NCBI GenBank assembly: GCA_964019415.1
Contig: OZ025877.1
Span: forward strand, 5,797,742 to 5,861,741
Direction: 5' to 3'
From: Ianthella basta
Taxonomy: Eukaryota > Porifera > Demospongiae > Verongiida > Ianthellidae
Length of the DNA stretch: 64,000 nt
The notes under the pieces: generated by a model
What the model was told of the DNA's origin: nothing
The model's input: the letters and a program-made list of their open reading frames with translations, nothing else
Databases searched by the model: none
Program-made: the position numbers and the translations under genes
In this document: positions 13,048-64,000 of the stretch, piece by piece
Layout of the letters: each line of letters starts with the position of its first letter
Position numbering within the stretch: position 1 is the stretch's first letter

Positions 13048-14290
13048 TCATGGCATGGGTGTACGTGGTGGGGTGCACGGGTGTACGTGGTGGGGTGCAC
13101 GGGTGTACGTGGTGGGTGCACGGGTGTACGTGGTGAGGCGCACGGTGTACGTGGTGGGGCGCATGAATGTACGTGGTGGGGCGCACGGGTGTACGTGGTG
13201 GGGCGCACGGTGTACGTGGTGGGGCGCACGGGTGTACGTGGTGAGGCGCACGGGTGTATGTGGTGAGGCGCACGGGTGTATGTGGTGAGGCGCACGGGTG
13301 TATGTGGTGAGGCGCACGGGTGTATGTGGTGGGGCACATGGGTGTATGTGGTGGGGCGCACGGGTGTATGTGGTGAGGCGCACGGGTGTATGTGGTGGGG
13401 CGCACGGGTGTACGTGGTGGGGCGCACGGGTGTATGTGGTGAGGCGCACGGGTGTATGTGGTGAGGCGCACGGGTGTATGTGGTGGGACGCACAGGTGTA
13501 TGTGGTGGGGCACATGGGTGTATGTGGTGGGGCGCACGGGTGTACGTGGTGAGGCGCACGGGTGTATGTGGTGGGGTGCACGGGTGTACGTGGTGAGGCA
13601 CACAGGTGTACGTGGTGAGGCGCATGAATGTATGTGGTGGGGCGCATGGGTGTACGTGGTGAGGCGCACAAATGTACGTGGTGGGACGCACGGGTGTACA
13701 TGGTGGGGCGCACGGGTGTACGTGGTGGGGCGCACGGGTGTACGTGGTGGGGCGCACGGGTGTACGTGGTGGGGCGCACGGTGTACGTGGTGGGGCGCAC
13801 GGGTGTACGTGGTGGGGCGCACGGTGTACGTGGTGGGGCGCACGGGTGTACGTGGTGGGGCGCACGGGTGTACGTGGTGAGGCGCACAAATGTACGTGGT
13901 GGGACGCACGGGTGTACATGGTGGGGCGCACGGGTGTACGTGGTGGGGCGCACGGGTGTACGTGGTGGGGCGCACGGGTGTACGTGGTGGGGCGCACGGT
14001 GTACGTGGTGGGGCGCACGGGTGTACGTGGTGGGGCGCACGGGTGTACGTGGTGGGGCGCACGGGTGTACGTGGTGGGGCGCACGGGTGTACGTGGTGAG
14101 GCACACGGGTGTATGTGGTGGGGCGCACAGGTGTATGTGGTGGGGTGCACGGGTGTATGTGGTGGGGCACATTGGTGTACGTGGTGGGGTGCACGGGTGT
14201 ACATGGTGGGCACACAGATGTACATGGTGGGCACACAGATGTACGTGGTGGGACGCACGGGTGTACGTGGTGGGGCGCACAGGTGTATGT
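13048..14290 (+). repeat. 1.24-kb minisatellite, 22-bp unit GGTGTACGTGGTGGGGCGCACG
   Basis: About 56 tandem copies of a 22-bp unit, GTGTACGTGGTGGGGCGCAC plus G's, with occasional 21-bp units lacking one G. The left flank carries TACGTGG units and the middle is rich in TATGTGGTGAGG variants. A block of ten units is repeated at an offset of 218 bp (marker AAATGTACGTGG at 13670 and 13888). Neither strand has regular stops because 22 is not a multiple of 3, so three overlapping open frames of over 400 codons exist on the minus strand. These are artefacts of the unit. It lies between the DOCK stop and the kinesin-like exons. Confidence 0.95.
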
Positions 14291-14528
14291 GCTATACATT
14301 ACAAAGTGTGCAGTTACAGTTGTATGCAAGTATACACAAAGCATCTGCAGGCTTCTCATATAATACAGCTATACATGACAGCTGTGTAATATTATAATTA
14401 TGCATATAGTGAGAGGACACTCCTGGTAGATCATGAATGATGGGATTGTATTATATGCACAAAAAGTATTAATTGAAGCTGGTCAAGCACCACTTACCAC
14501 CCTATAGCTAGTGCACACCTGCATGTAG

Positions 14529-14825
14529 GAGTACCTAGGTGTCATCTTCCTCACCATGATGGAGCTCTACCACAAGATCTACCAACGGAAGGAGATCTCC
14601 TACGACATAGCTGTGTCCTACTTAGAGGTGTGCCACAGACAGGAAGACACTACTGGATGATGTGAATCTTGGTCCCACCTTGTGCTGCCCAGCCCCTCCC
14701 CCTGCCCCTCCATGCACCTGCAGATCTACAATGAGCAGATCAAGGACCTCCTTAACCCCTCAGGACCCCTTAGCATGAGAGATGACCGAGGGAAGTTGGT
14801 GGTACATGGACTGTCACTGCACAAG
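14529..14825 (+). pseudogene. Kinesin-8-like motor domain fragment (two exons)
   Basis: Exon 14529-14627 reads EYLGVIFLTMMELYHKIYQR and continues to DIAVSYLE. Exon 14724-14825 reads IYNEQIKDLL, LSMRDD and VVHGLSLHK. Together they match the stretch just after the ATP-binding P-loop of kinesin motors of the KIF18/KIF19 (kinesin-8) type, where VSYLEVYNEQIRDLL is a hallmark. The junction keeps phase 0. The N-terminal motor part with the P-loop is absent: upstream to the DOCK stop there is only the minisatellite and unrecognised sequence. Downstream switch I/II motifs are not found either. This looks like a duplicated gene fragment. An unseen distant upstream exon cannot be excluded. Confidence 0.7.
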
Positions 14826-14967
14826 GTGAGACTGTGTGTGGGGGTGTGTGGGGGTGTGGGTGTGTTTTTTTGTGTATTGTGTGTCACTGTGTCTTGTTCA
14901 CACATAACAGTGTGTCAAGATCACTGCTCATGTCCCTTGTGATGTCCTCTCTCCTATCTCTGGACAG

Positions 14968-15804
14968 GTCCAGTCCTGGCTGGCACTACTGGAGACCCTG
15001 GTGAGGCAGAGAGAGGAGGAAAGAAGGACACTGCACAGCAAACTGCAGGCCAACCAGGAGGGGAGATTGTACAAGTGCACCAGGAGGTGTCGACATCAGT
15101 TGGCAAGCAAAAGGACCCCTTTGCTCTGAGACAATACATCGCCATGGTGATGGAGGCGGAGAAGGCTTGAACAGAGAATGCACAGAACTGGGTCCAGGTC
15201 AAGTCTCTAATGAGATTCATGAAGCAGCTGCAAACAGAGACTGACAGACAAGAGAGGTGAAGTCCTACATGAACACAGACACACACAGCCAACACTGAGC
15301 TCATGTGCACACAGCACTGGTAGCTTCCTATCTCCTCCTGTAGTGGGTGCCTCTGACAACTGCAGTCACTGGTACTGGCGTCTACCAATGCCCACTACTT
15401 CCTACAACACTGTCACTCACATCCCCACTCCCCCTTAGGAACATTTGTGCACTCCTCAGTTTCATCAAGCCAACCTTCCCTCTCTTTGCTGGTAACGCCC
15501 ACCTACGTAATGAGTACAAGGACCTACTCAGCCTAAGCCAACCTACTCAGACATGTCAAGTGTGAAGGGACGTGGCCTGGGCTGATGAGAGCCATGTGCT
15601 ACCAGTGGTAGTGATGAAGCAGCCTCAGCAGGAGCAAAAGGTCTCCAAGTCTGTCAACTTGGGTGAGTGACGTCATATGAGGGGTGACTTGAGGTTGATG
15701 TCATGTGACATGTCATGTGATGTCATGCAGGCAAGCCTCTCCGCAAGGCCCCAAGCTACCTAAACACAACCAAATCAGCTGCTGTCAAGAAACCCCCACA
15801 ATAG
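14968..15804 (+). pseudogene. Unidentified decayed exons downstream of the kinesin fragment
   Basis: Conserved-looking peptides follow: DPFALRQYIAMVMEAEKA, then an in-frame TGA, then TENAQNWVQVKSLMRFMKQL (about 15105-15256, donor GTGAAG). Later exons read NICALLSFIKPTFPLFAGNA (about 15439-15565), VAWADESHVLPVVVMKQPQQ (about 15570-15661) and GKPLRKAPSYLNTTKSAAVK ending in TAG (15730-15804). The exon entered in the kinesin frame at 14968 instead reads VQSWLALLETLVRQREEER and hits a stop at 15126. The family is not recognised. The in-frame stop and frame conflict suggest a pseudogene. Confidence 0.45.
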
Positions 15805-15829
15805 GTGTGTTAGTGTGCAGTTAGCCCCT

Positions 15830-16090
15830 CCTATGTGTGATGGAGGAGAGTAGTCTGGCTGTGCTAGACCATCCCTCCCCTCTTCTCTCTCTCACTCTCT
15901 GCAGCAGTGCAAGAGGAAACAAGGAGAACTACACTAGGAAGCCAACAACTGTTCACTAGCTGCAGTGGTTGTGGAGAGTGTGTAATTTCTACCTTTCTAT
16001 GAACATCACATGGTGTATCTCATGTAACATGTCACTCTGTGTACCTCCCCTCCCTCTCCCCCTATCAGATTCTCAGATATCAGATTCTAA
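15830..16090. other. Noncoding stretch, nothing recognised
   Basis: Pyrimidine-rich, unique-looking sequence between the last decayed exon and the foldback element. I see no gene or repeat here. Confidence 0.4.
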
Positions 16091-16093
16091 TTA

Positions 16094-16274
16094 TGTCAAG
16101 TCTAATAAAAGTCATGACTTGGAAGAAATGTAGAAAATAACAAAAGGGAAAATTGGCACCAGCTGGCATTCGAATCCAGGACAACTTACGCCAGATGTCA
16201 GCTGGTGCCAATTGTATTCCCTTTCTTTCTTACATTTCTAGCTTCCGAACTGTGACGTTCATTAGACTTGACAC
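16094..16274. mobile_element. Foldback element, ~75-bp imperfect inverted arms
   Basis: TGTCAAGTCTAAT near 16094 is mirrored by ATTAGACTTGACA near 16274. Inward, GAAATGTA and AATTGGCACCAGCTG are mirrored by TACATTTC and CAGCTGGTGCCAATT. The centre holds GGCATTCGAATCCAGG, which resembles a tRNA T-arm box, but there is no A box or cloverleaf, so no tRNA is called. Probably a MITE. Confidence 0.7.
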
Positions 16275-16754
16275 AGTTACAACTGACCCGTTTATCTTAT
16301 GTACAAATTCTAATTAAAAATATCATGATATTTAGTCATATAGTCATGTTTCATGGGAATAGTTAATTATCTTGCTAAAACTCAATATCACCCAGCGCCA
16401 GTCAGCTGGCCATATTGTCCACACACTACCATTACTGCATGTACACTGTGAGCAGATTGATCATGACCAGCTGCAGCCCATGCACAGCTCATGATCAACT
16501 GATCGATCATGCATGACTGCAGTAGATCGATGTCCATTCCACATTATATGGCCAGCTCCATCACTATAGCTGAACTTGAAAAATGAAGGTGCGCGTGCAT
16601 GTGTGCAGGACTTGATCCATCACTATCTGCAATTAATTAGTGTAGCTAATTAAAGTATTAATTATGTACTGTGATGATATCATTGTAACACTGATCACTG
16701 TATACAATAGCATAGCTAGAGACTCATTGCTACGTGGGACTTATTGTGGCTATT

Positions 16755-16830
16755 TATCAGCTGATGAAGGCCTACGTGGCTGAAACGTGTCCTGAGTTAT
16801 ACCATGAATTTCTGCTACACAAGTGCTAGG
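16755..16830 (+). ncRNA. Hammerhead-ribozyme-like core (CTGATGA...GAAAC)
   Basis: CTGATGA (16761-16767) is followed by a GGCC/GGCT mini-stem and GAAAC (16782-16786). This is the conserved strand order of a hammerhead core (CUGANGA, stem II, GAAA). One extra A sits between CTGATGA and stem II, and I could not assign stems I and III. Such motifs are known from Penelope-like elements and small retrozymes of animals. Activity is doubtful. Confidence 0.35.
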
Positions 16831-17379
16831 CTAGCTTGAACAACCATAATTATATATATGTACCCACTAGCCACAATACATCACTGTATATGTACGATCT
16901 CATCATGCTTAAAGGTTTCCACTGTGCCAAATAATTATATACTAATATATATATTAGTGGAATTTCACACAATTTAATTTATAATATTGTTCTCCTGCAA
17001 AATCAAATTGCACAAATCACTATAGTTGACGTAAACAAACATGTGTACATAGCTATATACAAAGTGTGTCGCTGTGTACAATAAAGCCAATCTTACAATG
17101 CATGTAGCTATACATATACATGGCAGTAAACATGTTGAGTTAAAATAGCTATTGTAAGCCCACTCCACTACTGCCATGGTGTGAGATGGCCACTGAGAGG
17201 GGTAAGGGGAGTCCTGGGGGAGGGAGGGTATGACATGCATTGGTGTGGCTTCATACCCTGGGTGTTAGGTGGGCATTGACAGGGTTGATAGGAATGTATG
17301 CATGGATTATAACTGTGACAAAGTACTAGCTAACTGAAGCATGAGGTTGTCTTCAATACTGTATATATATGCTTTCACT

Positions 17380-17546
17380 TTCACAGGGTTAAAATTTTCA
17401 TTGTTCCCAATATTTTGCAATTTTGCATTTTATATTTTTGCGGTTGCAGAGTCGCAGGAAGGACAGCTAAAACCTTGTGTAAGTTTTTGCAGGATGAAAC
17501 CTTCGTGGACGGCTGCTGATCGCAAAAACTGAGAAAGTTTAACCCC
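17380..17546. mobile_element. MITE-like element, GGGTTAAA termini, copy 1
   Basis: It starts TTTCACAGGGTTAAAATTTT and ends GAAAGTTTAACCC, giving short inverted termini. Inside is CTGCTGATCGCAAAAA. A related copy lies at 61869-62028. No coding capacity. Confidence 0.5.
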
Positions 17547-17559
17547 CAAAAAGTTAAAG

Positions 17560-18440
17560 CATATACAGCAATGTGTGCCCTTTGTCCTTAATTCCCACAG
17601 CTAGAGGACATTTGTCTGTCACTGCATGCTTGAAGATATAATTCTGAATACCAACTGCTCTGCACAAGTGCACGATTGGAGACTACCAATTGCAAAGGAG
17701 TTAGCTGAGTATTCTATTGCCAGCTGCAATCCAAGGATGGGGTGGTCATGTGTAATAGAACTATTTGTGCACCCACTACCTCTCTCTGCATGGGTCATGT
17801 GAGCAGTGCGAGTGGGCAGAAGGAGGCTGGAACACTGCTCAACTCACCGGGTCAGGGGGTTGGTCGTGGAGGTTACAAGTGATAGATACTGCACATGTTA
17901 TCACTCCCTGCAAGGTGTGACAAGTGACCGACACTCACAGTACATACACACATGTGACGTGTCATCTGAAGCCCTACAGAACCATGTCAGTCTTGCATGC
18001 CCTAAATCAGTCCCTCCTGATCACTTGCATGTCCACTACCACATGTTCATCACTAGCCTCATTCCTGTGCACTGTTAATTGTGTGGGGGCGGGAAGGACA
18101 GCCTGGTACCTACTGTGTGCACATGTGCAGAGGCTCCAATGTTTTCTGAGAGATTGTGAATGCCACACAGTGCAAACAGTATGCACCTACCAGACCTTCC
18201 TTCACATGTACACAAAAGGGTATGTGGCCAATCCACACTAACACACACTGACACTACTGGGTGGGTGTTGTGAGGGGAACCCCCTCTGTCCAGTGACAGA
18301 GTCCCTCCTCCTGTACAGCACCTGCTCTCCAGCCCTCCCTGTGACACACGTGTACCAACAGACCACCACACACCACTCAGACACAACTTGGAACATGAGA
18401 CACACAACATGTGGGGGAGTGTACTAGCGTCACATGATGT
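17560..18440. other. Noncoding stretch downstream of the NLR stop
   Basis: No recognisable gene, repeat or RNA. It lies 3' of the minus-strand NLR stop at 18461 and presumably includes its 3' UTR. I could not place a clear polyadenylation signal. Confidence 0.4.
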
Positions 18441-18460
18441 CATGTGCCATCATATGATGT

Positions 18461-45202
<26,742 letters not shown>

Positions 45203-45209
45203 TTGGGTC

Positions 45210-45460
45210 CAGTATAATCTTTGGACCGGACCAGACCAGACCGGACCAGTCCGGTCCGTGATAATAGGCGCATTTACACTAAGCGCTTAAACCGGTTCCA
45301 AAACCGATTCAGGGTTACTGAACCGCGCAGTGTAAACGCACTTCGAAGCGACTCAGAAGCAGTCTAGCCAAACCACCTCCGGAGGTAGTTTGAAACCGGC
45401 TTTGAGCCGGTTTGCTCGTCGTGTGAACGCGGAATCGTCTTCAAACCGGTTTAGCGGTAC
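45210..45460. repeat. Palindromic repeats upstream of the CARD-like exon
   Basis: GGACCGGACCAGACC-type repeats (45215-45262) are followed by inverted units GCATTTACACT (about 45269) and AGTGTAAACGC (about 45331), and by several AAACCGGTTT motifs (45280-45450). This resembles a MITE end cluster. Being just upstream of the ATG at 45202, it may form part of the promoter. Confidence 0.5.
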
Positions 45461-45839
45461 ATGGTTCTGCTGCTGTCGAACGAATTGTCCAACTCTCGCT
45501 CTTCTGACGACCGCTCTCTCCTTCGCTGCAGCTGCCGTGCGGTCGTACGGTCATTAATAGTGGCAAGACGTGTTCCAAGTAATTGCTAGCGAGACGCCAT
45601 CGTACGAAGTCGGGCCTACGCGCGTAACTCTCGGTTGCTCAGTGAAGTTACTATCTATTGGGAGAACCGCTATCCTTTATTTCTTGAATTAGCTATGCTA
45701 GCAACTAGCTAGAGTGAGGAATCACCATGCAGCCATATCTCCGCCGAATAGCCTTTTATTTCGATTTGGATTTCATTGATGTGAAGCCACACCATTGCCT
45801 ACTCATAGTAGCATGACACTAGTCTAGAGCGTTGGACGG

Positions 45840-46965
45840 TTGCACAGTAGCTATATAGCTATATGTGGAAAAATGCGGGGTAATGCATGTGAGAAGGACA
45901 GGTATGAAAAGGACGGAGGAGAAGTTTGATGTTGGAGGTGAAGAGATTGCAGTGGTGCAGGAGTACAAGTATCTTGGGTGTGTGATTGATGAGCACCTGC
46001 AAGGTACGAGAATGGTGGAGGAGAGAGGAAAGGCGGGAGCAAGAGCACTAAGTGACTGGCTCAGAAGGTGCAGGGCCACTGTGGGGGAAGTGAGAGGAGC
46101 TACCTTTGTGAGGCTGATGGAATCTCTCGTTGAGTCTGTGCTATTGTATGGGGCAGAGGTATGGGGTTGTGGAGCACAACTCGGGCCAGTTGAAAATGTG
46201 CAGATGCGGGCGGCAAGAATCTTTTTAGGGGTGGGGAGACTACACCCTTTGGTCTCCCTGCAATTTGAGATGAACATGCTACCAATGAAATGGGTGGCAA
46301 TGAAGAGAAGTATTGAGTTCTGGGTACAGGTAATGAGGATGACTGATGGCAGGTTATTGAAAGTTGTGATGCTTGAAGCCTTGGAAGTAGGGTGTAAAGT
46401 ACGGTGGGTGAAAGAGCTACAACAAAGTTTGGTGAGGTTCAAATGGAAGGGGTTAGATGCTGAGGCCGTGAGTGGGTTGACATTGAAAGAAGTAAAGCAG
46501 GTGTTGAAGGACATAGCATGGAGGGAAGTGAGAGAAGTATGGAGGGAAGCAGCTAGGGAACGGCCAAAGCTGGAAGTGATTGGGAGTTTAATGGATGCTG
46601 AATGCAAGGCGCGGTGTGTGGAGATAGAGTGTAAGATGCAAAGGAGGATGATGGTGAAACTACGAGGGGGAACAGCAGAATTAAGGGTAGAAACTGGCAG
46701 ATGGTGTGGGTTAAGTAGGGGCGAACGACTTTGTAAGAACTGTGACAGTGGTGAAGTGGAAGATGTCAAGCACTTTGTGTGCCGGTGTGTATTTGTGGCA
46801 GAAGAGAGGAGAGAAATGGCAAGGCTGATGAATGAGATAGTGGTGGGATGGGAGAGCATGAAGGATGATGACAGGGTGATATGGGTACTGGAGGAGGCAT
46901 GCAAAGATGGAAGAGTGCGGAAGGCGCTGCAGAGGATGTGGCAGAAAAGGACAAGCTGCCCTTAA
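45840..46965 (+). mobile_element. LINE 3' fragment (RT thumb and C-terminal zinc motif)
   Basis: The 366-codon frame starts near EEKFDVGGEEIAVVQEYKYL (post-RT region with YKYLG) and continues ESVLLYGAEVWGCGAQLGPV. It ends GERLCKNCDSGEVEDVKHFV with C-x2-C...H-x4-C. It is the same family as 21640-23245. Upstream RT and endonuclease are missing (5' truncation). The minus-strand 361-codon open frame over it is an antisense shadow. Confidence 0.85.
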
Positions 46966-47452
46966 AGAACTATGCCCATTGTGATTCTTTTGACACTGTT
47001 ACATTTAATTATATTATAGTGCTGCATGGGGCTGACACCCTAGTGTTTGTATTATACAACACGGTGCACTTAAATAATAATATATCATACTATAGCTGCT
47101 GTGCAAACGTGGAGGGACCATAATGGTACTTTGGCCACCCTGAAAATGATAATTATCAGTCTTACCTTTGACTTGTCTGCTGTCTTGACTTGTTTATAGT
47201 TTGTTCTTCGAACTATGATGCCAGCAGTAATGTGCTCATGCTACCTAGCTAGCGAATGATCGGTGTGGCTAGCAACTATATAATGGGTTTAGCTAAGTAT
47301 TCTAGAAATATATGTGTAGCTAAATGTAGCTGCTACAGAAACAACTGTTCATTCAGCACTACTATCATCACGAGAGAGGCCAGCTGAGGGTGATTGTGCT
47401 CAGTACTTTATTCATGAGATAGAGCATGCGCAAACATGGTATAGCTATACAG

Positions 47453-48100
47453 TCAACCAAATTGTAAAGGAATGACTTCAAAACAATGAAAATATACTAC
47501 AGACAAAGCCACCAATAAAATAAGCTGACAGAGAGCATTACAAAGTGCATGCATTACAGGTCCAAAGGAGGTCAGGGCAAGTCCAAACTGTGATGAAACA
47601 TCTATACATGAGTCATGATACCACTCGCTGTAAGTGTCACAACATATCATTCTCTCTGTCTCTGTTGACCTGCACTTGCAGTACACAGGCATTGTCTCAA
47701 TACTCTTCTCCCTCTTCTTAACAGTTCTCCTTCTAGATGGGAATGCGCCTTCATTTTCTTTTCCAGCAAACAAGATGACGAGTGGCTTCTCATCCGCTTC
47801 ATGTTAAAGTGCAGGTCCTCAGGAGCTTGACCCAAGCAAATGGCAATTGCAAATGCCAAAGCAAACAGGCCACAATCATTGCCATTGAGTTGCATCTACA
47901 TAAATTAGATGACAAGATACATATCAACATTAACACACAACAACACACCTAATGGCACCTCATGATGCTAACCTGGACATTCGCATACTCCAAAATTAAG
48001 TATTTGCTTCCTGTCATCAAGAGTGAAGCAATTGCAATCTGTCTCTTTGTATCATCTGGGAGAACCCCACCAAGGCTGTCATAAATGCAAACATGCCAGA
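47453..48100 (-). pseudogene. Ulp1-like cysteine protease with C-terminal PHD-like finger, fragment
   Basis: Exon 47973-48100 (VCIYDSLGGVLPDDTKRQIA, ending YANVQ|GT) joins in phase to the exon starting 47895 (MQLNGNDCGLFALAFAIAIC). The latter has the Q...DCG catalytic Gln/Cys block of Ulp1/SENP proteases, followed by MKRMRSH. Near 47760 a frameshift leads into KKREKSIETMPVYCKCRSTE and MICCDTYSEWYHDSC, a PHD finger in which one zinc ligand appears to be Tyr. Ulp1+PHD proteins of this type are common transposon-related genes in invertebrates. The His/Asp catalytic part upstream was not found. Confidence 0.7.
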
Positions 48101-48119
48101 CTAATTCATGTCTTGACTC

Positions 48120-49500
48120 ATTACTTCAGGTTGCCCAAATGTCATCATAGTGACCAACAATGATCAACACATAGTTAAAACATAAATACAACCAACTACA
48201 ACACTTCACACAACAAGAGACAACAACTAAAAGTGTCAGAAACACACACTGCAATAAGTAACGTTCTTTACATCAGTTTGATGAGCCTGTGGCACGGTAT
48301 AATACAGATCTCTATAAGCTATTTGCTCTCCCAAGCAAACACAAGTCATACTTACTGTTTGTCCTTGGCATGGACAGTTGCATAGACACTGCAGATTGCA
48401 GATAGAGAGGAGAGGGGAAACAACATATCAAAAGGTGTATACAAACCGTCCTCCTAGTACATGTGTATGAGGCAGTGCAGCTCTGCAATTGCTACCAGTA
48501 CCAGTCCTACTTTCAGGTTACCATTTGCAGCAACATCTCATGCAAGCCCTCTTATACAGCAAATGCATGCCAGCAATGTTATGTCTGAAGGCAGTGCAAG
48601 TCAATCTCTTGTTGCATAAGCTGTACCCTGACAGCTATGTCAGGTATGCATGCTTTCCACAGTAATATTGTCTGATTGCTTCCTGCTACTTTCATCTCAA
48701 ATGTCAGTGCCAAGTCTATTTAGCAGGGTGTCAGAGCACTTTCATACCTCTAGCATGAAGTCCTACTAGCATGGAGTCCTACTACATACATATAGCAACT
48801 GGAGATGTCTTGTATTTGACCCCACTCACATGCATATGCATGCACCAATGAATCAAGCAACCACAGACAACACTCTACCCCATACATTTGTATAGTTGTG
48901 GGATGAATCAGTTGTACAAATGATACTATTGCAGTCAGCAATACTACATGGTACAGTATCATACGTAGTACCTATAAACAGTACTGTACTGAGCTGGATA
49001 TATGGGTCCACTAGTTTGAAAAAAATGGTACGTATGTTAGCGAGTTTGGTTCCCAGTTCCAATGCCACTTATTGCAGTCTGTACTCCTACACTGACTACA
49101 ACAATCTGCAGTGGAAGAAAACATCAAGTAATGTACAGTATACAATGTATGTGTGCATATCCAGAGACAAAACAGGTCAACATAACATAGACAACTGAAC
49201 AATTAGTGGTACTGTACGTATGTATACTATAGTGACAGGCATCAATAGAATCTGATAAGGCTTGACTTATTTACAGACAGGTGAACTGCTAACTCGAAGT
49301 CATTGTCTGTCAGATTAGCTACATAAATGAGCTACTGTACACTGTCACTTGATATAAATTATTGATAAATGCTATTAAGTCTAAGAAGCAGAAGACCACC
49401 ACATCAGAACACTGCCATGTGAACTGTGTAAATAGTTAAGTGCAAGTATGCTAAGCCAGGGAGAGAGTTTGTCTGAGTCAGTGCATATGCTAACACTATG
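48120..49500. other. Spacer 3' of the ferlin gene, nothing recognised
   Basis: Between the Ulp1-like fragment and the ferlin stop. AT-rich, with no recognisable coding exon or repeat. It presumably includes the ferlin 3' UTR. Confidence 0.4.
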
Positions 49501-49546
49501 GAGTCCTCATGTCACTAACAGAAACACCTTGTGCAACAGCATATTG

Positions 49547-63871
<14,325 letters not shown>

Positions 63872-64000
63872 CTATATTGCAAGGATGGGTGGGAAGGGGA
63901 CTAATCACCATGTGGTAATTACGCAAAGCTTGGAGTAAAGTAAAAGGCAGCCCTCATCAGCTACTCATGAGACAGCCAGAAGAGGAGTCAGAAGAGGCAC

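Noticed and set aside
13048..14290. Possible CRISPR-like array
   Set aside because: Units are head-to-tail with no unique spacers, in an intron-rich animal genome. It is a minisatellite.
12972..14397. Open frames of 240-438 codons on both strands (His/Pro/Thr-rich or Gly/Trp/Val-rich)
   Set aside because: They are translations of the 22-bp minisatellite in all phases. No splice or start context, and repeated peptides only reflect the unit.
16150..16205. tRNA-like T-arm box GGATTCGAATGCC
   Set aside because: No A box, acceptor stem or anticodon arm could be formed. The sequence is the centre of a foldback element.
45819..46904. 361-codon minus-strand open frame
   Set aside because: Antisense of the LINE ORF2 fragment at 45840-46965; Ser/Thr/Leu-rich with no domain.

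Overview
This is eukaryotic, intron-rich animal DNA. The organism is most plausibly an early-branching metazoan, probably a sponge. The reasons are short introns, three animal-type multi-exon genes (a DOCK-family GEF, a CARD/Death-NACHT-LRR receptor and a type-I ferlin), long (CA)n/(TG)n tracts in introns, and introns and spacers packed with decayed transposons of many classes. There are no operons, ribosome-binding sites or prokaryotic features. The sponge assignment is an inference, resting mainly on the NLR architecture.

Layout, left to right. (1) 77-12791, + strand: the C-terminal half of a DOCK-A (DOCK1/2/5-like) gene, 28 exons whose phases all join (879 codons plus stop), 5' end outside the window. 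Its introns hold a 2.2-kb Ty3/gypsy-like LTR element (1313-3512), a 22-bp-unit minisatellite (about 3990-4225), a foldback element (about 11190-11525) and one copy of a diverged ~400-bp dispersed repeat. (2) About 13048-14290: a 1.24-kb 22-bp minisatellite. (3) 14529-15804, + strand: two kinesin-8-like motor exons without the P-loop part, then decayed exons; probably a gene fragment. (4) 15.9-18.4 kb: noncoding, with a foldback element, a hammerhead-ribozyme-like core and a MITE-like element. (5) 18461-45202, - strand: an NLR gene. Death, NACHT and eight LRR/C-terminal exons are phase-compatible over 1116 codons; a CARD-like first exon lies upstream but its junction is not resolved. Introns carry a nested TIR transposon with a LINE inside (20584-23662), a hAT, a Crypton-like recombinase, a BEN-domain pseudogene, a Tc1 transposase, a LINE with a perfect 13-bp target-site duplication, and an 88-bp perfect palindrome. 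(6) 45.8-48.1 kb: a LINE 3' fragment (+) and a Ulp1-PHD transposon-type fragment (-). (7) 49547-63871, - strand: a type-I ferlin of about 42 exons reaching the transmembrane tail and stop, N-terminus beyond the right edge. One exon near 63219-63228 carries a 10-nt phase-breaking excess.

The host genes have unrelated jobs (Rac activation and engulfment or motility; innate sensing; Ca2+-dependent membrane fusion or repair), so no shared pathway is implied. The most unusual structures are a 164-bp retroposon-like hairpin with a perfect 15-bp target-site duplication in a ferlin intron (56530-56723), and the perfect palindrome at 37186-37373, each arm of which contains a CUGANGA...GAAAC ribozyme-like core.
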